This document shows, in pieces, positions 32,814 to 42,001 of a DNA stretch of 49,190 bases. Position numbers and translations under genes: made by a program. The DNA is from Dehalococcoidales bacterium (GTDB taxonomy: Bacteria; Chloroflexota; Dehalococcoidia; Dehalococcoidales; JAFGLR01). Below the pieces are notes generated by a model. It did no database searches, was not told where the DNA came from, and saw only the letters and a list, made by a program, of their open reading frames with translations. The stretch spans positions 1-49,190 of the forward strand of contig JAFGLR010000027.1 in NCBI GenBank assembly GCA_016927955.1, in the 5' to 3' direction. Each line of letters opens with the position of its first letter. Within the stretch, counting starts at the first letter, position 1.

Positions 32814-34499
32814 TTATTCCCATTCTATAGTAGCCGGTGGCTTAGATGTAATATCATATACCACACGATTGACACTCGTGACTTCATTCACGATACGGTT
32901 GGAAATGTGTGCCAGTAAATCGTAAGGTAATCTAGCCCAATCGGCGGTCATGGCATCTTCACTGGTAACGGCTCTGACGGCAACCATATAGCCGTAGGTA
33001 CGAAAATCGCCCATAACTCCGACCGAGTGAACATCAGTCAATACCGCAAAAGTCTGCCATAGGTTGCGGTAGAGTTTGGCTTTCTTAATTTCATTCATAA
33101 CGATGTAATCGGCTGAGCGAAGTATCTCCAGCCGTTCTCGGGTTACCTCCCCGATAATGCGTATAGCCAGGCCCGGCCCGGGGAATGGTTGTCGCCAGAC
33201 CATTTCTTCGGGCATATTAAGAGCGAGGCCTACATTTCTTACTTCGTCTTTAAATAGGAAACGTAGCGGCTCAATAAGTTTTAGCATCATATTTGCCGGT
33301 AGCCCACCGACATTGTGGTGGGTCTTAATTTTTGCGGCAGCTTTACTGGCGGAAACGGCACTCTCAATAACATCAGGATAGAGAGTACCCTGGGCAAGGT
33401 AATCTACCTTGCCGATTTTTTGAGCTTCTTCTTCGAAGACATGAATGAATTCTCCTCCAATAGCTTTTCGCTTTTGTTCGGGGTCAATGACACCTTTGAG
33501 ACACTCTAAAAATCTCTCGGTAGCGTCGGCGTATCTGATATTCATCCCCATGTTCAAGCGGAAAGTGTTGAAGGTTCTTTCGACTTCCTCTCTCCGTAAC
33601 AGACCGTTATTAACGAAAATACAGGTCAACTGGTTCCCAATCGCCCGGTGGATTAATGTAGCCGCAACGGCTGAATCAACACCGCCGGATAGGGCCATGA
33701 TAACTTTACCGCCGCCAACCTCTTTTTTAATGCGGTAAATGGCATCCGTAATGAAATTACCAACTGTCCAGTTTCCTTTGCAGCCGCAAACCTTATAAAT
33801 AAAATTCTTAATAATATCTTTACCTGCGGTAGTATGTACAACTTCCGGGTGGAACTGCAATCCGAAGATGCCTGTATCATTGCCTATTACGGCAATCGGT
33901 GAGTTTTCCGTGTAGGCCAGAGAATGGAATCCCGGAGGCATAGTTTCTATTTTATCGCCGTGGCTCATCCAGACTGTATTATCCGATGTTATATTTGCAA
34001 ATAGCGGCGACTCCGGGTCACTGGTATGGAGTATGGCATGGCCGTATTCACGGGTTTTACCCCGGGCGACTCGACCGCCGAGTTGATGAGCTAAAAGTTG
34101 CATACCATAGCAAATACCAAGTATGGGTAACTTCTTCTCAAAAATATATGAAGGCGCAAGCGGTGCATCTTTATCATAGACACTAGCCGGGCCGCCGGAG
34201 AGTATGAAGCCTTTCGGATTTAACGATTCGATTTTTTCCCAAGGTGTATCGTAAGGTAACAGTTCGCAGTATACGTTACATTCACGTACCCGCCGTGTAA
34301 TCAGCATACTATATTGAGAACCGAAATCCAGAACAACAATGGATTCATTTTCGAGTGCCGGGGTAGGCTCTTTAGCGGGGACCGGCTGTTGGCCGGACAT
34401 CTCTTTAGCGATTTCTAAATATGTGGATACTTCGATGTCTCCACTGGTCGCTATACGATGGCTGGTATCAGGGTTGGGCTTAGTTTCATTATCGCTCAT
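32814..34499 (-). CDS. guaA: GMP synthase (glutamine-hydrolysing) with N-terminal extension
   Basis: Aminates XMP to GMP with glutamine and ATP. The class I glutaminase domain runs from about residue 53 ([11 protein letters not shown]), with the nucleophile in GICYGMQ and the H-P-E triad in FHPEVVHT. The ATP pyrophosphatase loop is [12 protein letters not shown], and the dimerisation/XMP domain ends with the terminal IEWE. The first 50 or so residues are an extra low-complexity, acidic and proline-containing stretch not found in typical GuaA, giving 561 instead of about 510-525 residues. No good alternative ATG lies at the domain boundary, so the extension may be real. Confidence 0.95.
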   Translation of the reverse strand: MSDNETKPNPDTSHRIATSGDIEVSTYLEIAKEMSGQQPVPAKEPTPALENESIVVLDFGSQYSMLITRRVRECNVYCELLPYDTPWEKIESLNPKGFILSGGPASVYDKDAPLAPSYIFEKKLPILGICYGMQLLAHQLGGRVARGKTREYGHAILHTSDPESPLFANITSDNTVWMSHGDKIETMPPGFHSLAYTENSPIAVIGNDTGIFGLQFHPEVVHTTAGKDIIKNFIYKVCGCKGNWTVGNFITDAIYRIKKEVGGGKVIMALSGGVDSAVAATLIHRAIGNQLTCIFVNNGLLRREEVERTFNTFRLNMGMNIRYADATERFLECLKGVIDPEQKRKAIGGEFIHVFEEEAQKIGKVDYLAQGTLYPDVIESAVSASKAAAKIKTHHNVGGLPANMMLKLIEPLRFLFKDEVRNVGLALNMPEEMVWRQPFPGPGLAIRIIGEVTRERLEILRSADYIVMNEIKKAKLYRNLWQTFAVLTDVHSVGVMGDFRTYGYMVAVRAVTSEDAMTADWARLPYDLLAHISNRIVNEVTSVNRVVYDITSKPPATIEWE

Positions 34500-34619
34500 A
34501 TTGCTTGTAATAAAAGCTTATCACTATGCTATACTGACGTCAAGGTAAATATACTTAAAATCGGGTAATATTTTATAGTCGTCTGGATAATAATTGTTAT
34601 GTTGTCAAAGGATTAATAT

Positions 34620-35246
34620 ATGTTCGAGGAAATTGCGGAACCTTTAAAAAAACAAATCGATGACGGCATTAAAATTCTAAAGCAGGGCGGTATAGTAGCC
34701 TTTCCAACCGATACCGTTTATTGCCTTGGAGCATCTATATTTGATGTTAATGCTGTGCGAAGAGTTTTTGAGGTAAAACAAAGGCCGTTTAATATGGCTT
34801 TACCCGTGATAATGACTAACGTCGCACAAATTAATGATGTCGGTATTTCATTACCTGATAATGCCCTGCGTCTGGCACAAAAATTCTGGCCCGGTGCTTT
34901 AACACTTGTCATATATAAATCAAACAAGGTGTCTGATATAGTTACGGCGAAGAAAAATACGATTGCCGTACGGATACCCGCTCATCAGATACCAATAGCT
35001 CTGATTAACGGGTTGGGAGTCCCTACTACCGGAACCAGCGCTAATGTTCATGAGAAACCCAGTCCGGTTACTGCGGCAGAAGTGCGGTCCCAGTTAGGCG
35101 ACAAGGTGGACTTGATTATAGATGGTGGACAGTGTCCCGGTGGCGAAGCGTCTACAATTGTTGATATGACCGGAGAACAGCCGGTTATTTTACGTGAAGG
35201 TCCTATTCCTTTTCACGAAATTATGCGATTTTATAAAATGATATAA
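34620..35246 (+). CDS. Sua5/YciO/YrdC family, threonylcarbamoyl-AMP synthase-like
   Basis: The 208-residue YrdC domain makes the threonylcarbamoyl-AMP used for t6A modification of tRNA. The typical start is seen: GGIVAFPTDTVYCLGASI near residues 23-40, with KQRPFN (the family KxR), FWPGALTLVIY, TIAVRIPAH, TTGTSANVHEKPSP and STIVDMTG. It lacks the extra Sua5 domain. It is divergent from guaA. AAAGGA precedes the ATG. Confidence 0.88.
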   Translation: MFEEIAEPLKKQIDDGIKILKQGGIVAFPTDTVYCLGASIFDVNAVRRVFEVKQRPFNMALPVIMTNVAQINDVGISLPDNALRLAQKFWPGALTLVIYKSNKVSDIVTAKKNTIAVRIPAHQIPIALINGLGVPTTGTSANVHEKPSPVTAAEVRSQLGDKVDLIIDGGQCPGGEASTIVDMTGEQPVILREGPIPFHEIMRFYKMI

Positions 35247-35264
35247 TACTCCCGGAGGATGTTT

Positions 35265-35705
35265 ATGCGTATCGCCATCGGTAATGACCATCGTGGTTTT
35301 GAATTTAAAAAGAAGGTAATAAATATACTTACCGAGTTAGGTTATGAATATCAGGATTTCGGCAGTTATGATACTAAATCGGTAGATTATCCGGATATAG
35401 CCAGAAAGGTCGGGGAGGCCGTAGCGAGCGGTAAATACGACAGGGGTATTTTGATTTGTGATACCGGTATCGGAATGAGTATTGCCGCTAATAAAGTTAA
35501 AGGCATCCGGGCTGCTTTATGTTACGATGCATTTTGTGCTACCAGAGCACGTTTACATAACGATGCCAACGTACTAGCTCTTGCAGCCAGACTAAGCGAA
35601 AAAACAGTACGGGAAATACTAAATAATTTCTTAACGACTGGTTTTGAAGGCGGACGGCATATAAAACGAATAAATAAAATTGAGACAATAGAAGGACAAG
35701 GTTGA
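35265..35705 (+). CDS. rpiB: Ribose-5-phosphate isomerase B
   Basis: Interconverts ribose 5-phosphate and ribulose 5-phosphate, supplying PRPP for the many nucleotide and histidine genes nearby. The 146-residue RpiB/LacAB protein has AIGNDHRGFEFK at the N-terminus, the cysteine motif ILICDTGIGMSIAANK, and GIRAALCYDAFCATRARLHNDANVLALA. I choose ATG 35265 because the GGAGG site directly abuts the ATG two codons earlier. It follows the YrdC gene by 18 bases. Confidence 0.95.
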   Translation: MRIAIGNDHRGFEFKKKVINILTELGYEYQDFGSYDTKSVDYPDIARKVGEAVASGKYDRGILICDTGIGMSIAANKVKGIRAALCYDAFCATRARLHNDANVLALAARLSEKTVREILNNFLTTGFEGGRHIKRINKIETIEGQG

Positions 35706-35748
35706 CAATTTAATCCAGGATGTGAGAATTAAGATTAACCTTGATTCC

Positions 35749-36195
35749 TCATACTAAATCAAAGTTAAGTGCTTTAGTAGGGCAGGCCTCACTGCAAATT
35801 GGGTTTTTACCGACTGCCAAGCGGTCAACGCACATGTCGCAAATCTGCATAATACCGGCGGCGTTAAACTGCGGAATACCTATGGGACATACATCCATGC
35901 AAGTTCGGCACCCGGTACACTTATTACTGTCGACGGTAACTATTCCGTCTTCTTCTCTTTTGGTAATGGCATTCTCCGGACAAGCGTCAAGGCAAGGGGC
36001 ATCAGAGCAATGGAGACAGGATACAGAATGGAATATTCTCAACACATTAGGGAAAGTACCACGGACTTCCTCGGAAACACGGCGTAGTTTTATAGTTCCG
36101 GCTGGAATGCCGTGCCACTGCTGGCAAGCAATTTCACAGGCGTAACACTTGGTACACCGAAAACTATTATGCCGGAATATGTATCTTTTACCCAT
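35749..36195 (-). CDS. Four-cluster ferredoxin subunit of a molybdopterin oxidoreductase
   Basis: A 148-residue electron-transfer protein of the DmsB/PsrB/HybA type. Four cysteine groups are visible: CTKCYACEIAC, CLHCSDAPCLDAC, CTGCRTCMDVC, and CDMC...CSEAC, enough for four [4Fe-4S] clusters. It starts at ATG 36195, two bases after the stop of the catalytic-subunit gene; an upstream in-frame ATG at 36219 would overlap that gene. No signal peptide is present. No membrane anchor subunit follows, so the complex probably stays soluble or docks with another partner. Confidence 0.88.
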   Translation of the reverse strand: MGKRYIFRHNSFRCTKCYACEIACQQWHGIPAGTIKLRRVSEEVRGTFPNVLRIFHSVSCLHCSDAPCLDACPENAITKREEDGIVTVDSNKCTGCRTCMDVCPIGIPQFNAAGIMQICDMCVDRLAVGKNPICSEACPTKALNFDLV

Positions 36196-36197
36196 GC

Positions 36198-38429
36198 TCA
36201 ATCTTTCTCGCACCTGCATATCTTTACCAGAGTTTGTTTTGCCATTTGTGAAAAGAACTTATCAAATAATTTCTCGTCGGTATTATATAAGTTATTAACT
36301 TCGCTGCCGCCGTTGAATATTGAATATCCCGGTAAACCAAGCTCATTACAGGGTTGGTTCCAGCCGCGCTTGGTCATTAAAACCTCCGGTGAGATTCCTT
36401 CGAAATATTCCGCTTTAAATTTACACCAGCCGTAAAGCGATTCGACTTTTACCCAATCCCCGTTTGCGATACCGTACTTCTTTGCCGTTGCCGGGTTTAT
36501 CTTAATCCAGGGGTATGGTTGTAATTCCCTGAGGTAAGGAACATTATGCATAAAGCTGTGATGAGACAAACGATGAGCATGGACGTCACTCAGTATCAGG
36601 GGATACTCCTTAACCAATTCCGGTGTTTCAACGATGCCCTCCGGCGGCCCTTTATATACGGGAAGGTAAGGTAATTTACCGGTGCCTTCATTGTTCTCTT
36701 TACCACCGAGGTATTCATTGTAACACTGTACTTTACAATAAGGCAGGTTTTTAAAGATAGTAGAATATTTCCGGTAGGAGGGTGGTGATGACGGTTCCTT
36801 GCGTTTAATCAATATTCCGTTTGGATTCTGCCTCAATTGCTCGGCAGTTATGCCGAAACCAGCCAGTTGTTCGTTTAAATAGGTTTCTGCATTGCCATGC
36901 CAGAAATACTCCCCGTAACCCATTTTCACGGCTAAATCAAGGTAAATCTGCCAGTCAGACCTTGATTCTTCGAGCGGTTCGACAACCTTGTTAAAAATAC
37001 CTACCCAGGAACCCTCATCGGTTCTTTTTATACCGAAATAATTACTCTGTTCGTAAACAGTACAGGAAGGTAAGACAATATCCGCGAAGTTTAAATGTGG
37101 CGCCCAAAACGTATCGGCAGCAAACATGAAGTCGACTTTCTTTAAAGCTTCAGCCACTTTTCTAGGATTACGGGTCGCAGAGAGTGGGTTAGTATTGGTG
37201 GAGTTCAATATCCGTAAGGGGTAAGGTTTACCGGTTAAGATACTCATCAATCCCTTGTAGTAGGCACTTGTAGGACCGGTTTCCCACTTATCTTTTGTCT
37301 GATACCACTTGGGACTTTCAGGTGCAACCAGTTTATCCAGCATATTTGGAGGAGCCATCTCTTCAAGATTGTTGCCATGCATAGGGAATATTGTATGGGA
37401 TTTGAAGACATGTCCCCCGGGGATATCGATATTGCCGGTAATAGCCGCAATAAGGTAAATTGCCGATGTTGTTGAACTGCCGTCTATAGTCTGGTCACCG
37501 ATACCGTTTCCTGTCTTGATAAAGGCAGGTTTTGTGTTAGCAATTAAATTAGCAGCTTCTTTGATACGGTCGGACGGAATGCCGGTTTTTTCTGCAGCCC
37601 ATTCCGGCGGGAATTTATGAACGTGTTCGGCTAACTTATCAAAACCATAACACCAATCGTTCACAAAACTTGTGTCATATAACTTTTCTTCTATAATCAC
37701 GTTTAAAAAGGCTAATGCCAGGGCACAATCGGTGCCGGGGCGAATTGGTAACCACATGTCGGCTTTTGCTCCTAATGGGTCTAACATGGGACGGATATCG
37801 ATTAATTTAGTCCCATTACTGAGCGCATCAATAATAGCATTAAGTTGACCGGTATTTACGCCGGAGTTTTCTGCATTAGATCCCCAGTTAACAATCAATT
37901 TAGTTTTCAACCAGTCATCCGGAGCCATGGGGAGAAATCCGATGGTTGACCTAGCAGCGGCTTCATGTGGCGTGAAGCAGATGGCACTGTGTAAGAAATT
38001 CGGACTGCCGTAAATATTTAATAACCGACGTCCAAGTGAATTTAATACCGGTGAGAATTCCGGCGATAAAACTCCATAGGCTTCCGGCCCGTATTTAGCT
38101 TTCGTTTCCTTTAGCTGATTTGCGATAGTATCCAGGGCTTCATCCCAGCTAATCCGCTGAAATTTGCCTTCTCCCTTTTCACCAGCTCTTTTTAGGGGGT
38201 ATTTAAGACGGTCAGAGCTATAAACGTACTGGGGACCGGTGTAACCTTTGGCACAAAGTGAAGTACATCCTTTGCCCCAGTTATTAAAAGCGTGCGGATT
38301 ACCTTCGACGCGGACAAACCTGCCGTTCTCAACATAACACAAAACGCCGCAGTTCGTTTTGTACGAACCACAGCCGTGGCAAAAAGTCGGTATAATTTTT
38401 TGTTCTAAACCTTGTTTCGCTCTTTCCAC
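36198..38429 (-). CDS. Molybdopterin-dependent oxidoreductase catalytic subunit (DMSO reductase family)
   Basis: A 743-residue catalytic subunit. An N-terminal [4Fe-4S] site is formed by C17-x2-C20-x6-C27 and C59 in the order CHGC...C...LCAKG. Then come FQRISWDEALD (about 91-101), the substrate-side LHSAICFTPHEAAAR with C151 as candidate Mo ligand, NWGSNAENSG and PIRPGTDCALALA. The C-terminal dinucleotide-binding domain contains INPATAKKYGIANGDWVKVES. There is no twin-arginine signal, so it should act in the cytoplasm, unlike most respiratory members. The sequence does not reveal the substrate; formate dehydrogenase, polysulfide/thiosulfate reductase and acetylene hydratase-like enzymes are all relatives. 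Confidence 0.85.
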   Translation of the reverse strand: MERAKQGLEQKIIPTFCHGCGSYKTNCGVLCYVENGRFVRVEGNPHAFNNWGKGCTSLCAKGYTGPQYVYSSDRLKYPLKRAGEKGEGKFQRISWDEALDTIANQLKETKAKYGPEAYGVLSPEFSPVLNSLGRRLLNIYGSPNFLHSAICFTPHEAAARSTIGFLPMAPDDWLKTKLIVNWGSNAENSGVNTGQLNAIIDALSNGTKLIDIRPMLDPLGAKADMWLPIRPGTDCALALAFLNVIIEEKLYDTSFVNDWCYGFDKLAEHVHKFPPEWAAEKTGIPSDRIKEAANLIANTKPAFIKTGNGIGDQTIDGSSTTSAIYLIAAITGNIDIPGGHVFKSHTIFPMHGNNLEEMAPPNMLDKLVAPESPKWYQTKDKWETGPTSAYYKGLMSILTGKPYPLRILNSTNTNPLSATRNPRKVAEALKKVDFMFAADTFWAPHLNFADIVLPSCTVYEQSNYFGIKRTDEGSWVGIFNKVVEPLEESRSDWQIYLDLAVKMGYGEYFWHGNAETYLNEQLAGFGITAEQLRQNPNGILIKRKEPSSPPSYRKYSTIFKNLPYCKVQCYNEYLGGKENNEGTGKLPYLPVYKGPPEGIVETPELVKEYPLILSDVHAHRLSHHSFMHNVPYLRELQPYPWIKINPATAKKYGIANGDWVKVESLYGWCKFKAEYFEGISPEVLMTKRGWNQPCNELGLPGYSIFNGGSEVNNLYNTDEKLFDKFFSQMAKQTLVKICRCEKD

Positions 38430-38479
38430 TGTATCACCATTCAGAAATGTTTTAATAATACCATAATTTATTACTTTGC

Positions 38480-39484
38480 TTATACCCCGGAACCGCAGAG
38501 TTCGACTACCAGAATATTAAGAGCAAGTTCACCATCATATTTACCGGTCTTGATAGCCATGTCGGTATCCAGTAGTTTTTCATAAAACTGCTTCAATCGC
38601 GGTATCGAATATTTACCGGCCTGCTCTAGTGTTTTTTGTAACGGATAATCGGAAAGTCCGAGTATAGTTTGAATATCCAGTTTACTTTTCTTCCGGGCAA
38701 GTAATTCTTTAGACAGAACAATAAACCTTATCTGGCGATGGAGCATCCATAGTAAATAAGTTGGCGTCGCGCCTCTTTCCATCAATTGCTGGAGTAATTC
38801 TTCAGCAAGACCGGAACTGTTTTCCAGAATCGCATCAACCATAGCAAACACGCTGGTTTCCTGGGCGTGACTGACGGTAGCTTTAATATCCTTTTCCTCG
38901 ATAAACTTGCCGTTAGCGTATAGAGTAAGTTTATCGATTTCATTAGCCATTGCCCAAAGGTCGTTACCAACCAGTTTTGCCATCAGTGCAACTGACGGCA
39001 TTGAAATCTTACCGCCGGATTGAGCCACCCGTTTTTGTATCCAGGCGGCTAGTTCAGCTCTTTTTAATAGAGGAAATGTTTTAACTTGAGCCTTCCCTGA
39101 TAGTTCTTTCAGTAAAGGATTCCGGCCGGTTATTGCAGTATCGACGAGCACCAGTACGGTGGTTTCCGGAAGATTATTCAGACATTCTACCATCTGCTGC
39201 CAGTCTTTATTCCGGTCGGTGTTACGAGAGGATTTTTTTACAGTGGCAGGCCTTGCTTTTGTTTCGAAACGTTCGAGCAGTCCGTATAAGATAACCAGGC
39301 GTTTCTCGGCTAAAAAGGGTACGGTTTCACAGGCGATTTTAAGGTCGGTTAACGATACTTTTTCGCCTTCTATCTCCATGATGTTTGTACCGGCAGCTAT
39401 ATCGTTGCCGACACTCTTTTTAATACTCTCGAGTTCCTGATGTAATGTATAATTATCCAGTCCGTATAAAATATATAACAACAA
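38480..39484 (-). CDS. holA: DNA polymerase III delta subunit
   Basis: Clamp-loader subunit that opens the sliding clamp. The 334 residues have the YILYGLDNYTLHQELESI start, AETVPFL-type region (CETVPFLAEKRLVILYG), the AWIQKRVAQSGGKIS segment, LVGNDLWAMANEIDKLTLY (the most conserved stretch), and the C-terminal collar. The start is a TTG at 39484 with GAGG 7 bases ahead; no ATG is available near the domain start. It lies 47 bases after the nucleotidyltransferase gene on the same strand. Confidence 0.88.
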   Translation of the reverse strand: MLLYILYGLDNYTLHQELESIKKSVGNDIAAGTNIMEIEGEKVSLTDLKIACETVPFLAEKRLVILYGLLERFETKARPATVKKSSRNTDRNKDWQQMVECLNNLPETTVLVLVDTAITGRNPLLKELSGKAQVKTFPLLKRAELAAWIQKRVAQSGGKISMPSVALMAKLVGNDLWAMANEIDKLTLYANGKFIEEKDIKATVSHAQETSVFAMVDAILENSSGLAEELLQQLMERGATPTYLLWMLHRQIRFIVLSKELLARKKSKLDIQTILGLSDYPLQKTLEQAGKYSIPRLKQFYEKLLDTDMAIKTGKYDGELALNILVVELCGSGV

Positions 39485-39531
39485 ATAACCTCGTTTATTA
39501 AAATATTATGAAAGCCGGGAATATTACTGAA

Positions 39532-40812
39532 TTATTGTTTCTTTTTAGCTTCTCGTTCCCGGAGCCAGTTATAAACCAACCGGGTTTCACCCTGCTTGGT
39601 AATTACCTTACCATTGAGCTTTGCCGCGTGTAACAGATGCAATAGTCTATTTATATCCGGACCTTGAGGTACACCCATCCGTTTCAGGTCGTTACCATTA
39701 AGCCTGAGTTTTACGTGGCGAAGCTTAGTTAAATAATTCTCAATATGTTTTTCGATAGCCGTAATATCTGTCGCGATTAAGTTTGTGATTACGGCAAGTT
39801 CCAGATAACCATCGAGTACGAAATAGACCTCGCTATTAGGTAGAGATGGTGTATTCAGGGCACATATTTTCCCCTTTAAATCTATAGTATTTTTTAACAC
39901 TTGTGTCATCGTCCGCTTTAACCGTAAGTAAGCAACTATAGCTGCCAGTTCGTTTGTGTTTAAAGAATATACTAACAATCCTAAGTATACGGTGACCAAC
40001 GACACATCAGATAATCCCATCACTCGGGCTTCGGAATATTTTTCTTTCAGCCACTCAACTCCGGTTAACGCAGGACTAAGTTTAGCCAAAACTCTTAATT
40101 CATCGGCACGGCAGAATACTTTTTCCGGTTCTTTCTCTTTCAGAATGATTTCAATTTCATGGCGGATACGGTCACCTGAGATAGTATCCAGCATATTTAT
40201 GTCGCGCTTGAGTAATTGGAGAGTCCCTGTCTCAATTTTAAATTTTAACCGCTGCTCATAGCGTATGGCCCGCCAGATACGTGTAGCGTCGTCGACGAAG
40301 CTCTTTTCATGAAGAACCCGAATACATCTATTTTTTACATCAGACATACCACGATAAGGGTCAATCAGTTCACCGAAACTGTCCCGGTGCAGCGAAATCG
40401 CCATGGCATTTATAGAGAAATCACGCCGGAAAAGGTCACGGTTGATATTACTGGGGGTTACTTCGGGTAATACGCCCGGCTGGGAATATATCTCGGATCG
40501 TGCCGTCGCTAAATCAATGCTTATATGATTCCATTTGATATTAGCCGTACCAAATGCCTGATGTACGGTTATTTTCATCCGGCTAAGCGGTATTGATTTA
40601 GCCAGAGCAATGGCATTACCCTCGACGACCAGGTCTATGTCAATAGGGGAAAGGCCTAGGAGTAAATCACGTACCGCACCGCCGACTAAGTAAATATTTT
40701 GTCCTTGCCGGGCGGCCGTTTCACCGATTGTATGCAAGAACACTTCGAGTTCAGTAGATAATTGCTTTAATAAACGGCTGGAAAGGTTAATATTTGCTGG
40801 CAATGCTGTCAT
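39532..40812 (-). CDS. Class II nucleotidyltransferase, CCA-adding enzyme / poly(A) polymerase family
   Basis: A 426-residue protein with the nucleotidyltransferase head domain YLVGGAVRDLLLG...DIDLVVEG (two metal-binding aspartates), the RRDFSINAMAISL motif, a RCIRVLHEKSFVDDATRIWRAIRYEQRL region, and a long helical C-terminus. Members add or repair the CCA end of tRNA. This matters here because the tRNA-Pro gene in the window does not encode CCA. Full CCA addition versus A-adding or CC-adding activity cannot be decided from sequence. Confidence 0.85.
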   Translation of the reverse strand: MTALPANINLSSRLLKQLSTELEVFLHTIGETAARQGQNIYLVGGAVRDLLLGLSPIDIDLVVEGNAIALAKSIPLSRMKITVHQAFGTANIKWNHISIDLATARSEIYSQPGVLPEVTPSNINRDLFRRDFSINAMAISLHRDSFGELIDPYRGMSDVKNRCIRVLHEKSFVDDATRIWRAIRYEQRLKFKIETGTLQLLKRDINMLDTISGDRIRHEIEIILKEKEPEKVFCRADELRVLAKLSPALTGVEWLKEKYSEARVMGLSDVSLVTVYLGLLVYSLNTNELAAIVAYLRLKRTMTQVLKNTIDLKGKICALNTPSLPNSEVYFVLDGYLELAVITNLIATDITAIEKHIENYLTKLRHVKLRLNGNDLKRMGVPQGPDINRLLHLLHAAKLNGKVITKQGETRLVYNWLREREAKKKQ

Positions 40813-40881
40813 CCTTCAATGAAATTGTAGTCCAAATTATATCATATCCCGTCAATCGATTCAGCAGAAACAAATGTGCTT

Positions 40882-40910
40882 TTGCGATTTATGACATACT
40901 TGCCTATAAT
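40882..40910 (+). promoter_or_regulatory. Leaderless-type promoter of the UPF0200 kinase gene
   Basis: TTGCGA (40882-40887) and TATAAT (40905-40910) have the optimal 17-base spacer. The most plausible ATG (40921) is only 10 bases after the -10 box, exactly where transcription should begin, and no ribosome-binding site can fit between. Confidence 0.6.
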
Positions 40911-40920
40911 AAATACAATA

Positions 40921-41463
40921 ATGAGAATTGCGGCAATAGTAGGTATGCCCGGTACCGGAAAATCGGAAGTAGCTGAAGTTTTTGAACGAAGCGGTTTTAG
41001 CCGTATTCGGTTTGGTGATATTACCGACGAAGAAGTTGCTAAACGTGGTCTGCCCTTAAATGAAGCAAACGAAAAACTTGTCCGCGAGCAATTGCGACAA
41101 GAACATGGTATGGCGGCTTACGCTATACTTAATTTACCGAAAATAGAAAAAGCATTACAAAAAACGAATGTGGTTATTGATGGGTTATATTCTTGGGAAG
41201 AATATCTTTATTTAAAAGCCAAGTTTACGGATAGTTTTTTTGTGATAGCGGTCTGGACCTCGCCAACCACACGGTATCATCGTTTAACAACTCGAAAAAG
41301 GCGTCCGCTAACAGTCTCCGAAGCTGCTGCCCGTGATAAGTCAGAAATAGAAAATGTAAATAAAGGCGGCCCGATAGCAATGGCCGATTTTACCATAACT
41401 AACGAATCTACTATGGAAGACCTTATTAAACAAACGAAACAAGTAGTTGCTAGAATAAAGTGA
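40921..41463 (+). CDS. UPF0200-like P-loop nucleotide kinase (archaeal-type, dephospho-CoA kinase/AAA-like)
   Basis: A 180-residue P-loop kinase with Walker A in IVGMPGTGKSE (residues 6-16). The downstream pattern is that of the UPF0200 family best known from archaea: RFGDITDEEVAKRG, LREQL-type helix with EHGMAAYA, VVIDGLYSWEEYLYLK, VWTSPTTRYHRL, ERD-like AARDKSEIE and MADFTITNEST. The substrate of the family is not firmly known; a nucleotide or dephospho-CoA kinase is the usual guess. I start at ATG 40921 because the upstream Met would leave an unrelated tail and place the promoter inside the gene. dCMP deaminase follows 7 bases later. Confidence 0.75.
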   Translation: MRIAAIVGMPGTGKSEVAEVFERSGFSRIRFGDITDEEVAKRGLPLNEANEKLVREQLRQEHGMAAYAILNLPKIEKALQKTNVVIDGLYSWEEYLYLKAKFTDSFFVIAVWTSPTTRYHRLTTRKRRPLTVSEAAARDKSEIENVNKGGPIAMADFTITNESTMEDLIKQTKQVVARIK

Positions 41464-41470
41464 GTGAAAT

Positions 41471-41941
41471 ATGAGACCAAATATAGATGAATATTTTTTA
41501 AAAATAGCCTCAGTTGTCGGAGAACGTTCCACCTGCCGGAGACACCATATGGGGGCAGTGGCGGTACGGGACAAGCATATACTGGCTACCGGTTATAATG
41601 GTGCCGCTGCCGGATTAAAGGACTGCCTGGAACTGGGTTGCTTACGCGATGAATTAGAGATTCCGTCGGGTACCCGCCACGAAATCTGCCGGGCAATTCA
41701 CGCCGAACAGAATGTTATAATTCAGGCTGGCCTACACGGTGTGAGTTTGGAAGGTGCGACGGTATATTGTACGCATACGCCTTGTGTATTATGTGCTAAA
41801 ATGCTGGTAAATGCCAGAATTAAACGATTTGTCAGTTTTCGTAAATATAACGATGACGAGTTCGTTGCACTATTTCGGGAAGCGGGAATTAAAGTCGAAA
41901 TAAAGAAAAGGCCACTATACCGAATTACTTATTTGGATTAA
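41471..41941 (+). CDS. dCMP/cytidine deaminase family protein (ComEB-like)
   Basis: A 156-residue zinc deaminase probably turning dCMP into dUMP. The zinc site is complete: HAEQNVI with the catalytic glutamate (residues about 77-83) and THTPCVLCAKML (about 98-109). The early segment STCRRHHMGAVAVRDKHILATGYNGA and the second metal-site region CLRDE...GTRHEICRA are typical of dCMP deaminases. It is packed behind the UPF0200 kinase gene and near dCTP deaminase (dcd), so two routes to dUMP appear side by side. Confidence 0.88.
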   Translation: MRPNIDEYFLKIASVVGERSTCRRHHMGAVAVRDKHILATGYNGAAAGLKDCLELGCLRDELEIPSGTRHEICRAIHAEQNVIIQAGLHGVSLEGATVYCTHTPCVLCAKMLVNARIKRFVSFRKYNDDEFVALFREAGIKVEIKKRPLYRITYLD

Positions 41942-42001
41942 TACGGATAAATAATTATATATGGTATATATGGTATAATAAATCTAAACAGATATAAATA
42001 A

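Noticed and set aside
35706-35748. Terminator between rpiB and the ferredoxin-subunit gene
   Set aside because: Only a weak TTAATC/GATTAA pairing exists, with no stable stem or T-run.
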